Positions 44,241 through 53,311 of a stretch of DNA of 64,000 nt are shown piece by piece. Where the stretch lies: NCBI GenBank assembly GCA_037176705.1, contig CM073896.1, positions 24,812,708 through 24,876,707 of the forward strand, written 5' to 3'. The position numbers and the translations under genes are program-made. The first letter of the stretch is position 1; each line of letters opens with the position of its first letter. Below the pieces are notes generated by a model. It saw only the letters and a program-made list of their open reading frames with translations. It had not been told where the DNA came from and did no database searches. Origin of the DNA: Molossus alvarezi. Lineage: Eukaryota > Chordata > Mammalia > Chiroptera > Molossidae.

Positions 44241-44393
44241 TTTGGCTGTCTCCCTGTGTTTGTTTCTGTGTATTACTTAATGAGAGGTATGGGGCTCGCT
44301 GAGACCTGATGCTGCTCGTTTGAAAGAATTTAGGAAAAACCTGAAGCAGGATCCAAGACCGGCCAATCCTATGGTTAAGCAAGTGGCAACAGG

Positions 44394-44981
44394 TTGGGTG
44401 GGCTTGAAAGTTGTGTGGGGCAGGGCGGGGCCTCAGGGAGTCAGCAGGGCGGGGCTACCAGTGTGAGCCAGGTTGCTGGAGTCCCAGATGTGGCTTCTGT
44501 CTGCCGCCCCCTGGGGAAGGGCTCACCAAAGGAACAAAGGCCTCTTACAGCACGTTTGTCCCCGAGGAAGCCCCCTCTCCAGCCCTCGCTCCAGTGCCAA
44601 ACAGCTCAGTTCTTCCCTGTGTGTCTCTGGTGCCCCTCGAGCTGCCTCCCCTCCGAGCTTAGAGGGAGAGAGTCCGACCAGTCCGTGCGCCGGCCCTTTA
44701 GGGAGCTGCCTGGGGCTCCAGCCAGGTCAGCTTCCCTGAACCTCAGTTTCCGCTGGTTTTTCCAGCCGGAAGTTATGGGGACTTCCCTTCCTGGCACTGG
44801 AACCCTGAACGGGGCACCTGGTGTGGGATGGGGACCCCTCAGTCCTCAGGAAGGACCTTCCCAGCCGCGGGAGCCTCCTGATTTTTATCCACCACGCTTG
44901 GGTGTGGGACCAGCCCGTCTCGCTGCCGCTCCGCCGCCGCCACCCCTTGCGCCGCCGCCCCTCCTACCAGTCTGGATGTAG
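44394..44981 (+). other. 195-codon antisense open frame in half-L1 5'UTR
   Basis: The frame runs antisense to the element. Its first codon is TTG; the first ATG comes only near residue 127, so as a protein it is weak. The product would be rich in Pro, Ser, Gly and Arg and end in APPPPPLAPPPLLPVWM. No domain is recognisable. Primate L1s have a small antisense ORF0 in the 5'UTR, which makes this position interesting, but here the long frame is also what a GC-rich, stop-poor sequence gives by chance. Confidence 0.25.
44423..44456 (+). promoter_or_regulatory. Two GC boxes (Sp1-type) in half-L1 5'UTR
   Basis: 'gggcggggcc' at 44423-44432 and 'gggcggggct' at 44447-44456, 24 bp apart, each within a repeated 'cagggcggggc' word. 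Confidence 0.6.
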
Positions 44982-45120
44982 CTACTTTTTTTTTTAATTC
45001 CGTAGTTGTATGACTTCCATTCAGCTTGATTTCAGGCGGTTTTGAATGATGGTTGTTCTGTAGTTTAGTTGTAACTTTGATGTGGTTGCAGGAGGACGCG
45101 ATACCGCGTTTACCTACGCC

Positions 45121-45129
45121 GCCATCTTG
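45121..45129 (-). promoter_or_regulatory. YY1-type site at 5' end of half-L1
   Basis: The minus strand reads CAAGATGGC 10 nt from the element's 5' end. In L1 elements a YY1 site at this position directs accurate transcription start, so its presence suggests the 5' end is complete. Confidence 0.8.
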
Positions 45130-45138
45130 ACCGGAAGT

Positions 45139-45153
45139 CTATAGGCTTTCTTT
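45139..45153. repeat. Target-site copy 3 of 3
   Basis: 'ctataggctttcttt' closes the HAL1-like insertion; it matches 42933-42947 and, in its last 14 bases, 42700-42713. Confidence 0.9.
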
Positions 45154-45790
45154 ATCAGGAAAATATCAAATCAGTAGGAGCTTAAAGTTTATTGATCAAA
45201 TCTTGAGTATGGAGCCCCCATAGAGGCAATGATTATTTTAGAATCAATTGTATTCCTCTATATTGGTACCAGTGTTGATCTTTTTAAAAATCTCCACTCT
45301 GGATTAGATCCACTTTAACTTTTTGGGTGACCATGATTCCAACCATTCAACTCCAACACATTTTTCTTCCTGAGGCAGTCATCCATGCTGAATTCACCAA
45401 GCAGTTTACAGAAGTCTTTATTCTTTGCTCTTAGTTGAAAAACATAGAACACCCAACTGAAATCAACACACTGTAATCAAAAGTGAAAATACTAATGGAA
45501 TTGGTTCCCGACTATCATGTTCTGACCACAAATGAATATTCCAAGAAGCTCCCTAAGAAGCTCTGTTATATGAAATACTCTGTGTTGAGAATGTAGAAAA
45601 TATTTAAATATTTTCTCTGCTCTTTTCCTGACTTGAGGATAAAAGTAGCATTTGATCTTTTATTTTTTTCTGTGAAGCCTCGTGTTGAAATTTAGAATTG
45701 GTTGCTACATTTGTTAATTCCCTTCATTTAGAATGTACTATACAGTACTTAGACACAGCACTATGTAACTATTAGAGTAAGACATTAGTT
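45154..45790. other. No gene recognised
   Basis: AT-rich sequence without a repeat or coding signal that I can name. Confidence 0.45.
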
Positions 45791-45794
45791 CTTT

Positions 45795-45935
45795 TATTCA
45801 ACCTTTACTAGAAATATATATTGAGTATCTGCTTTTTGAATAATACTCTCTTACTTGCCTCGGTGGTCTGAATAAGTATATCTTACAGCATAACCTCAAA
45901 GAACTTTGGATCCAATTGTTGAGACAAAAGACATA
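45795..45935 (-). repeat. L2 fragment
   Basis: 'ttattcaacctttactagaaatatatattgagtatctgc' and 'cctcaaagaactttggatccaattgttgagacaaaagac' fit the complement of the L2 3' end. Confidence 0.5.
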
Positions 45936-45979
45936 GTGTTAAATTTTCAAACAATATGAGAAACCTTATATTTGTTCCT

Positions 45980-46110
45980 CCTCCAACCTGCTAACTCCGT
46001 AGATGTAGACAAGTTTTTAATCCTCTTAGTTTTATCACCTTCAAAATGGGGGAGCTGAGCTAAGTAATTTTGGACGAGTGATCTAAAAGACTCCCCCATT
46101 CTTAATAACT
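45980..46110 (+). repeat. MIR remnant
   Basis: 'ctgctaactccgtagatgtagacaagtttttaatcctcttagttttatcaccttcaaaatgggggagc' follows the MIR core. Confidence 0.55.
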
Positions 46111-46241
46111 ACAATTCTTTGGCCTTATTGATTGTTACTTAATTAAAAGAGATTAAGTTGTTTTAGAAATAGAAGAGATCACTGTTGGGACCTGCCAAAC
46201 CATTGATCAGATCTGGTTGTTTTAACTAAAAGAGAAAATGA

Positions 46242-46449
46242 GTCTGGCCAGTGTGGCTCAGTGGTTGAACATTGACCAATGCACCCAAAGGTTGCCAAGT
46301 CAATTCCTGGTCAGGGCACATGCCCATGTTTTGGGTCAAATCCCCAGTGTGGGGCATGCAGGAGGTAGCCAATTGATGTTCTCTCTCATTGATGATTCTA
46401 TTGCCCTCTCCCTTCCTCTCTCTCTAAAATCAATAAAGAAAAAAATGTT
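46242..46449 (+). mobile_element. VES-type SINE
   Basis: Sense copy 'gtctggccagtgtggctcagtgg' to 'aatcaataaagaaaaaaatgtt'. TSD 'aaagagaaaatga' at 46229-46241 and 46450-46462, identical over 13 bp. Confidence 0.93.
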
Positions 46450-46462
46450 AAAGAGAAAATGA

Positions 46463-47695
46463 TATGAGTTGACAGAATTCTGTAGGGGAAGACATCTTCT
46501 GAGCTCAGGACTTTGATTTCCAAGCTTGCTTTATTACTGTTTTGTGGAACTCATGAGTATGACACTGTTAGATATATCTTAGCTCTAATGCATCTCTTAC
46601 CCAACTTACTTTGTTATGCATAGGAAAAGTGTCTGGCCCATATTGCATGAAATTGCAAAAGTTCTGGAGGAGATAGAGGGGTGGAATTTTTGTCTTTTGT
46701 TTAGAGTACTGAGATAGAATTTCATGCAAATTCCATTATATCATCTACTACTGACTACACAGTAAAAAAGATTAACTAGACAGGAGATTATAACATCAAG
46801 AATGAATGAATAAGAATGAATGAATGAGTAAATATAAATTTATCTTGCAGCCTACACCATGATGACATTTATCAGTTTTTTTTTTCTTCTATTACTATTA
46901 TTTTTCTGAATACTGAATTATTTCCTTAGATAGATTTACTGATAAATGATAAATATCAATACATTTGTAATCTAGAATTTGGAGCTGTTAAAAATCATCT
47001 ATTAAATTAGTTATTTTTATTCTTAGCAATGACCCTTTTTTCTGGAGGATGTTTTTAACTATTGTTTTCTTCCCTGCCTTATTTTGACAGTGGGTGAGAG
47101 TGAATTCAGACTCTTACTGTGTGACTATTTATGGCAGAAGATTATAAGGACCTGTTCTGAATAGAACATGTTTTATTTCCATTAAGTACATATTCTCTTT
47201 GTTTTCAGAGTTCTATATTGGTGGTTAAACTGCCCTTAAAAATTCAGAGTGCATTTTCCTGTTATATGTAGTAAGTCGGATTAAGATTTTGGGGTGAGTT
47301 TTATTCTTTATTTTTTGCTATTGTTCTTTATTTCAGAAATAACAAAAGTGTGTTGCTTTTTTCTCCCCAATTCTCTCAGATTATTACACTTAGTAGACAA
47401 GACAGTGTTCCTATGTCTTAAATGGAATTGAAATCTACATGGCTATGTAATTTTGCACAGCCTATCTACTCTATGATGTCAAAACACTTTTATTTCTGCA
47501 TGGGAGGCTTTCTACCTTGGTCTCATTAATAATGCACCTGTTTTGTTAACTGTAGAATCACTGATAGGGTGCCAAATTGAATTCAAAGAGAGATTCTTCA
47601 AAAATATAATGAATTTGGATTGAACTAATTGGGAAATTATGAATTATTTTAGAGATTTGAACTAAACTTAAGGTAAATTTTACACTCTCCACACA
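46463..47695. other. No gene recognised
   Basis: AT-rich sequence with an imperfect 'aatgaatgaataag' run near 46801-46831; no gene or repeat family recognised. Confidence 0.45.
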
Positions 47696-47708
47696 AAAAT
47701 GCTGTTTG

Positions 47709-47837
47709 GACATAGACAACAAAGCTTAGGTGAGGGGGGGTAGGGAGGAGGGTATCTGCGAGGTGGGGAAGAGAAACATCTGTAACAAAAATAAATTAAT
47801 TAATAAAAATAAAAATAATTAAAATAAATAATAAAAT
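47709..47837 (+). mobile_element. Extremely 5'-truncated L1 (3'UTR only)
   Basis: About 130 bp: 'gacatagacaacaaagcttagg', a G-rich tract, 'agaaacatctgtaacaaaaataaatt', then a long A/T-rich tail. 13-bp TSD 'aaaatgctgtttg' at 47696-47708 and 47838-47850, identical. Confidence 0.9.
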
Positions 47838-48040
47838 AAAATGCTGTTTGAAATAATTAAAAAGGACCACAAGATTGTAGACAAGCGAATACAATTTTTT
47901 GGTTTCCTTTTTCCTGATTATAACAGTAAATCATATCAGTTATAAAAATTTTAAATATAGAGAAAACAAGAATAATTATGTGTAATCCTACCAAAGAGAA
48001 AAGGCCATTCTTAAATGTTTAAACTCAAATTGTTTTATTT

Positions 48041-48057
48041 AAAACAAGGACAATCAA
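48041..48057. repeat. Left TSD of internally deleted L1
   Basis: 'aaaacaaggacaatcaa', repeated exactly at 49495-49511. Confidence 0.9.
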
Positions 48058-48059
48058 CT

Positions 48060-49214
48060 TTAGCCACTCTTATTTAACATAGTGCTGGAAGTCTTAGCCA
48101 CAACAATAAGACATGAAGAAAAAATAAAAGGGATCCAAATTGGAAAGGAGGAAGTAAAACTGTCATTATTTGCAAATGACATGGTATTATACATAGAAAA
48201 CCCTAAAGACTCCAAAAATCTACTAGACTTAATGAATTTGGTAAAGTAGCAGGATACAAAATTAACATCAAGAAATTGATGGCATTCTTATACACCAAAA
48301 GAAACAATCCATAAAAATCCTCGAAGAAAATGTAGGAAACAACATTTCAGACATCATACACAGCAGAATTTTTACTGATACATCACCTAAGGCAACAAAA
48401 ACAAAGGAAAAAATGAACACATGGGACTGTATCAAACTAAAAAGCTTCTGCCCAGCAAAAGAAACAACCATCAAAATGGAAAGGCAACCCACTGTATGGG
48501 AGAGCATCATTGCCAATGATACATCAGATAAGGGGTTAATTTCCAAAATATGTAGAGTGCTCATACAACTCAACAAAAGGAAGACGAAGAACCCAATTAA
48601 AAAATGGGCAGAGGAGCTAAATAGACACCTCTCCAAATAGGACATACAAATGTCCAAGAGACATATGAAGAAATTCTCAACATCACTAATCATCAGAGAG
48701 ATGCAAATTAAAACAACTATGAGGTATCACCTCACACCTGTCAGAATGGCTGCCATCAACAAATCATCAAACAACAAGTGTTGGTGAGGGTGTGGAGAAA
48801 AGGGGACTCTAGTCTGCTGATGGGAATGCAGACTGGTGCAGGCACTGGAAAACACTTTGGTGTTATCTCAAAAAATTAAAAATTGAATTGCCATTTGACC
48901 CAGTGATCCCACTTCTAGGAATATACCCTGAGAAGCCTGAAACACCAATCAGAAAGACTGTATGTACCCGCATTTTCATAGCGGTACTATTTACAATTTC
49001 TAAGATCTGGAAACAGCCTAAATGTCCATCAGTAGACGAATGGATAAAAAAGCAATGGTACATATACACAATGGAGTACTATGCAGGTGCAAGAAAGAAA
49101 GATCTCATATCCTTTAAGATGATATGGAAGGACCTGGAGAGTATTATCCTAAGCAAAACAAGCCAAGCAGAGAAAGACAAATATCACATGATCTCACTTA
49201 TTTGTGGAATATAA
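48060..49214 (+). pseudogene. L1 ORF2p remnant: RT fragment fused to C-terminal region
   Basis: The left part encodes the RT region [16 protein letters not shown]; the catalytic F-A-D-D motif reads F-A-N-D (48169-48180), so the first catalytic aspartate is lost, and a stop follows soon after at about 48247. Around 48312 the sequence jumps to the late ORF2. Residual frames read [20 protein letters not shown] (within 48413-48640) and [20 protein letters not shown] to KDKYHMISLICGI (48888-49214), which ends at the natural ORF2 stop. The cysteine-rich segment near 48780-48840 is disturbed by indels. Dead copy; useful for comparison with the 31-kb L1. Confidence 0.9.
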
Positions 49215-49371
49215 TGAACATAACAGTTTGAGGAATAGGGGAGACCCAGAGACATGGAAGTAGGGTACAGACTGACAACCCTCAGAAGAAGGGGTGGTGG
49301 GGGGAGGGAAGAGATAAACCACAGAACTTATACTCATGTATGCATAACAGATGGACACAGACAACAAAGCT

Positions 49372-49394
49372 GGGGGTGGGATGGGGAGGAGGGT
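49372..49394 (+). other. Potential G-quadruplex in L1 3'UTR
   Basis: GGGGG-T-GGG-AT-GGGG-AGGA-GGG, four G-runs with short loops on the sense strand. Confidence 0.6.
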
Positions 49395-49494
49395 GTCAAT
49401 GGGGAAAAAAAAGGAGAAACATCTGTAACAAAAATAAATTAATAAAAAATTTTAAAAAAGAAAATACAACATTTACTGTTCAATGTAAAAAAAT

Positions 49495-49511
49495 AAAACA
49501 AGGACAATCAA
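49495..49511. repeat. Right TSD of internally deleted L1
   Basis: Exact second copy of 'aaaacaaggacaatcaa'. Confidence 0.9.
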
Positions 49512-49724
49512 ACACAATATTATTTTGAAATGTTATATTATTACACAAAATATTCTATACATTTTTAAAGTCTATACTACTGTGGGTATACCATAATTTA
49601 TTGAATCAGTTTTTTTTATAAGATATTTGAGCTAGTTTCTAATTGTTTATGATTATTACTAATTTTGAAATAAATGGTTATATTTAATAAAAATAATAAT
49701 TACCGAACAATTATTAAAGTTCAC

Positions 49725-49805
49725 ACACTAGTCTTTATTCTCATAATTTAATTTTATCCTCCTAGTACTCCCATGAAATAGGTAATATAATTGTACCCAT
49801 TTTTG
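49725..49805 (+). repeat. MIR remnant, left of nested SINE
   Basis: 'tctttattctcataatttaattttatcctcctagtactcccatgaaataggtaatataattgtaccc' follows MIR and continues beyond the SINE. Confidence 0.6.
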
Positions 49806-49811
49806 TTGTTG

Positions 49812-50050
49812 TTAAACCTGACCTGAAGATATTTTTCCATTGAGTATTGGATAGAAAGGGAGGGAGGGAAGGCGAGAGAAAGAAGCATCGATGTGAGAGA
49901 GACACATTGATTGGTTGCCTCCCACATGACCCCAACTGGGGCCAGTGATGGAACCTGCAACCCAGGTACGTACCCTTGATGGGGAATTACATCCAAAATC
50001 CTTCAGTCCTTGGGCCAACACTCTAACTGCTGAGCCAAACTGGTCAGCAC
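49812..50050 (-). mobile_element. VES-type SINE nested in MIR
   Basis: Reverse copy 'aacctgacctgaagatatttttcc' to 'gctgagccaaactggtcagc'. Probable TSD 'tgtacccattttt' against 'tgcatccattttt'. Confidence 0.9.
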
Positions 50051-50051
50051 T

Positions 50052-50185
50052 TAATTGCATCCATTTTTAAAAGGAAATGTCTGACACAGAGATTTCCTAT
50101 AACTTTAGTAAAGGCAGCACAGGTAGTAAGTGTGAATTTAACCCTTACACTGTCTGATTTAAAGTCCTGTCTCTAATTACTACAC
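50052..50185 (+). repeat. MIR remnant, right of nested SINE
   Basis: 'catttttaaaaggaaatgtctgacacagag', 'ggcagcacaggtagtaagtgtgaatttaacccttacactgtctgatttaaagtcc' continues the MIR. Confidence 0.55.
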
Positions 50186-50435
50186 CCTACTGCCTATGTA
50201 CACTGTATAGGAATGATTTCATTTAAAAATCATTTCTATAAATGCAAATAGTGGTTCAAAAAACATGCACAAAAATATTTATATATTTTGACAAATTGCC
50301 TTTCAGAAGGATAGTACCAATTTATCATCCCAATGAGCAGTCTTAGAAAATATATTTAATGTAGGTTATTTTTATTCTTATTAATGTCAGCATAACAAAT
50401 AGTTGAAAGAACTGGGTAATGGATAATGTTGCTAA

Positions 50436-50465
50436 TAATAATAATAATAATGTATTATAATAATA
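50436..50465. repeat. (AAT)n microsatellite
   Basis: A short ATA/AAT trinucleotide run, slightly interrupted. Confidence 0.85.
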
Positions 50466-50479
50466 TGCAACGACTATAA

Positions 50480-50690
50480 TTTATATATTGCCTTATGTGT
50501 GCAAGGTGTTCTATACTGACCTCTACCTGTACTCGCTTCCTTAACCCTATAACCGTTCTAGAAAGCAGGAATGTGTATCTCTGTTTCACAACTAAAAATT
50601 ACAGAAGTTACATTATCGTTTAGGTTGCATAGTTAGAAAGCAAAGGGGTAGAAATTGGAATACCTGTCAACTCCAGATCACCTATCTATA
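50480..50690 (+). repeat. MIR remnant
   Basis: 'ttgccttatgtgtgcaaggtgttc', 'cttccttaaccctataaccgttctagaaagcaggaatg', 'gcatagttagaaagcaaaggggtagaaattggaatacc'. Confidence 0.6.
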
Positions 50691-51380
50691 TAGGTAACCT
50701 ATCAAAAAACACACTTCTTGAACTCATGTGGATTTTGTATATCACTGTATTACTGTTGATCATAGCAGTTTTCAGAGTGCAAAGTGTGATAGCCACACCC
50801 TCTCTTCCTGTAGTCTAAATGAGAAAGGGGAACAGATGTTTTAATCAATTGTCATTTCTCCTCAGAGTTCTTGTGGTGTCTTTGATGATGATGCCACTTC
50901 TCCTCTGTGGAGGATGCCTAATTCTACCCTGTGTCCCAAAATATCTCTGATAAAAGATAGGATTACTTATAGCCTATAATCCAATTGTATCACTTTTGAG
51001 AGTGAAAAAGGACTACTGTTTATATGTTGTGCTAGCAGGCATAACCTGTGTTTGTCCTGGGCAAATGCAAACATATTTTCACCTTTCTCCACATTTCCCT
51101 GTCCAATGCTTCCCTGTGTCCCCAAAAACCTGTATATTTACAACTCTCCCTGTGTCCCAAGACATCTCTCGCCAAAGTCCCCAACCCAAGGGAAAAATGC
51201 ATCATGTTCATAATAACAAATGACCACAGAAAAATGGAAAGCAATTCTTGGAAAACTTTGAAAATATAGCCCTTCTATAAAGAGACCCTCAACTCTACAG
51301 ACAGAGAGTTTTATGAAAGATTCCTCCAAATTACCTACTTGAGCCAATGAGCTAGTTTTAAAGAGGATAAATAAAGGAGT
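50691..51380. other. No gene recognised
   Basis: Contains three near-repeats of a 'ccctgtgtcccaaaa/aga' phrase (about 50929, 51113, 51149), a weak local repetition. No gene recognised; frames at 50996-51347 overlap on both strands. Confidence 0.4.
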
Positions 51381-51488
51381 TAGGACCTTAAATTACTGCT
51401 GTGACACCATTCTGAACGGGTCTTCTTCCCGATTTAGCCCAGATATAAAAATGGATGACACCACACGTATAAAAAGAAGGTATAAAAG

Positions 51489-51638
51489 GCCTTTGTTGGT
51501 TTGGCTCAGCAGTTAGAGCATCAGCCCTTTGACCGAAGGGTTGCAAGTTCGATTCTTGGTAAAGGGCACGTACCTGGGCTACAGGTGTGATCCCCGGCCC
51601 CATTGGGGTCATTCACGAGGCAACCAATCTCTCACATT

Positions 51639-51692
<54 letters not shown>

Positions 51693-51842
51693 TCCCTCCC
51701 TCCCTCTCCTCTTCTCTTCCTCTCTCCCTCTCTCTCTCCCCCTTTCTTCTTCTCTCCTACTCCCTTCTACTCTCTCTCAAAATCAATGCAAAGATATCCT
51801 CAGGTGAGGATTAACCAAAAATATATATAGAGAGAAATAAAG
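51489..51842 (+). mobile_element. VES-type SINE with expanded TC tract
   Basis: Sense copy 'gcctttgttggtttggctcag' with B-box-like 'agttcgattc', an expanded pyrimidine tract (51640-51780) and the tail 'tatcctcaggtgaggattaac'. TSD 'aagaaggtataaaag' at 51474-51488 and 51843-51857, identical over 15 bp. Confidence 0.93.
51640..51780. repeat. Polypyrimidine (TC)n tract in SINE
   Basis: About 140 nt of nearly pure C/T on the plus strand. (TC)n to about 51689, then CCCT/CTT-type variants. Such tracts can form triplex (H-DNA). Confidence 0.9.
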
Positions 51843-52090
51843 AAGAAGGTATAAAAGATTTATTACCCACATAATGAGGCTTTCTAAGGAGGACAAGGCA
51901 GATTTTCCAAATAGGTCCAAAGATGGCTTGAGAGAGCCAGGAGTAAAGACTGCCTGGGTGTTTATGGTATGGATGGGGTGTATACTGTCTGCTTCCTGAT
52001 GGTACCAAATAGGGACAAGGAAGAAGTGGGAAATCTGTCGATAGTCAAACATCGAAAATGGAGTCAGACTCTATCATAGTTTCCAAGTGA

Positions 52091-53310
52091 CTGGGAGTTG
52101 GGGTTACTGTGCTGTGAGCTCAGAGCCACTGGATGCAGCTTTGCTGGCTGTCAGCTGTGCACCTTCTTGGGGCACGGTTCCCACAGCAGTGTGGAAGCCC
52201 TCCAGCCGCAGCAGGAGGCCCTGCGTGTACGTCCCCATTCCTCTTCCCATGTGCAGACACCATGAATGTCAGGATCTTCTTTTAGACATCTGGGTCTGTG
52301 GTCCTTGTTTCTGAAAACAACAACAACAAAATAAATAAACAAAATCCCTCAAGTGTGTATGAATTAGTAAATTTTTGTATTTTTCCTCTAAAATTCTGAT
52401 CTTTACATATTATCTTTCCCCCTAAATTATTATTTTTTATTACATTGATGTCAGAATCTAACAATCTTTCTTAAAGAGAAAATAGTCTTGATTGCTCGGG
52501 GTTTGGTCCCTTATCATTGACTTTTTTGAATTATTTTCTCTCTATAGTAGCTCAACAAACTCATTGGACTCCATCTGTTTCCTGCTTTAAGAGATTTGAA
52601 AAGACCTATCATTGTGATCAGTGTGATCTTGCTTAATCTTCTCATTTCTGAGATAGGAATGTTAAATCAAGGCTAATCTTCATCATTCATACTCTTAAAG
52701 CTCTTAAAGCTTCCAGTTCTTTGGGACATCTGTTCATGTGTTTCAGCTTGAGCAATATCCTTCCAATTTGTATGTTCAGGCTTAGCACGAAGTGATCGGG
52801 TCTTAGCAGTATTAGGCAAGGAGGTAAATGATAGGTGTGCTTTTTTGAACATTTATCTTGAGTATGAAATCTGGAAATACAATTTGAATACCAAAGATGC
52901 ATAGAGTTTTTTGTTGTTGTTTGTTTTTTTAACAGAGACAAACCTAGGCTCAATAAGAGAACATCACTCAGACATGAGAAAGATGGATTTCCTTTAGGAG
53001 AAAATAGCTTTATTATTGAATAACTTGTCAGTTTTCTATTTGTCTTTTAATCCCAAGAAATAATGACTATGAGACTTGTTATCCCTAATAACTTTGTGAA
53101 GTGAACTCTTGAATTTTATGGACTGCACAGGAAGGATCCAGAAGAAACATAGGAAGTTGATTATGTTAGGTACTGTAATACATTCTCCAAAAGTTTGTAT
53201 CAAATTGTTCTAGACGTTATAGAAGGCAAAATTTTAGCTGTAGTCATTAGTTGTTAATATTTTACAACCTAGGAAGGGTAATGTTGATATAGAATAAAGA
53301 AAAGGCATTA
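52091..53310. other. No gene recognised
   Basis: 52091-52330 is GC-richer with overlapping short frames; the rest is AT-rich. No repeat or gene recognised. Confidence 0.4.
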
Positions 53311-53311
53311 A

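Larger units (their letters stand above)
42949..45138 (-). mobile_element. HAL1-like half-L1: 5'UTR, ORF1, 3' end, no ORF2
   Basis: A 2.19-kb reverse-oriented element. Reading its sense strand (right to left): a GC-rich 5'UTR starting with a YY1-type CAAGATGGC site, ORF1 (44240-43299), then at once a terminal L1 stretch with 'aatggaatctacaaacaaaatgaacag' and 'gatacagagaacattttgttgg', a G-rich 3'UTR, AATAAA and a poly(A) run. Nearly all of ORF2 (about 3.8 kb in a normal L1) is missing. It is bounded by 'ctataggctttcttt' on the right (45139-45153) and its partner at 42933-42947. Half-L1 elements (HAL1) of this plan are known in mammals. Whether this copy belongs to such a family or is a one-off deletion cannot be told from one copy. 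It would need ORF2p supplied in trans, and its ORF1 has a stop, so it is presumably inactive now. Confidence 0.85.
44241..45138 (-). promoter_or_regulatory. 5'UTR/internal promoter of half-L1
   Basis: About 900 bp, strongly GC- and CpG-rich in its middle (44400-44980), AT-richer at its start. It contains two GC boxes (see 44423-44456), a (CCG)n-like stretch at about 44928-44968 and a YY1-type site at its very 5' end. This is what an L1 internal RNA polymerase II promoter looks like. The antisense strand of this region has a 195-codon open frame (44394-44981). Confidence 0.75.
48058..49494 (+). mobile_element. 5'-truncated, internally deleted L1 with 17-bp TSD
   Basis: Sense L1: end of the RT domain (48060-48310), then a jump to the late ORF2 ('atcctcgaagaaaatgtagg' onward), the ORF2 end, the 3'UTR with G-rich tract (49372-49394), A-rich tail (about 49430-49460), about 27 bp of non-L1 sequence, and a final A-run. 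Perfect 17-bp duplications bound it. The internal loss removes roughly the interval between RT motifs and the C-terminal third of ORF2. Confidence 0.93.
51380..52090 (-). mobile_element. Possible LTR-like ancient repeat, interrupted by SINE
   Basis: The reverse strand has AATAAA at 51859-51864. Surrounding phrases ('cataatgaggctttctaaggaggacaaggcag', 'gactgcctgggtgtttatggtatggatggggtg', 'ggaaatctgtcgatagtcaaacatcg') feel LTR-like, but I cannot name a family. A SINE splits it at 51489-51842. Confidence 0.35.

Noticed and set aside
43645..44280. Plus-strand frames of 60-111 codons antisense to ORF1
   Set aside because: They are shadows of the minus-strand L1 ORF1, which has clear family motifs.
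44394..44981. A real host gene with a proline-rich C-terminus
   Set aside because: It lies wholly within the half-L1 5'UTR, antisense, starts with TTG and has an ATG only late; kept only as an open frame of interest.
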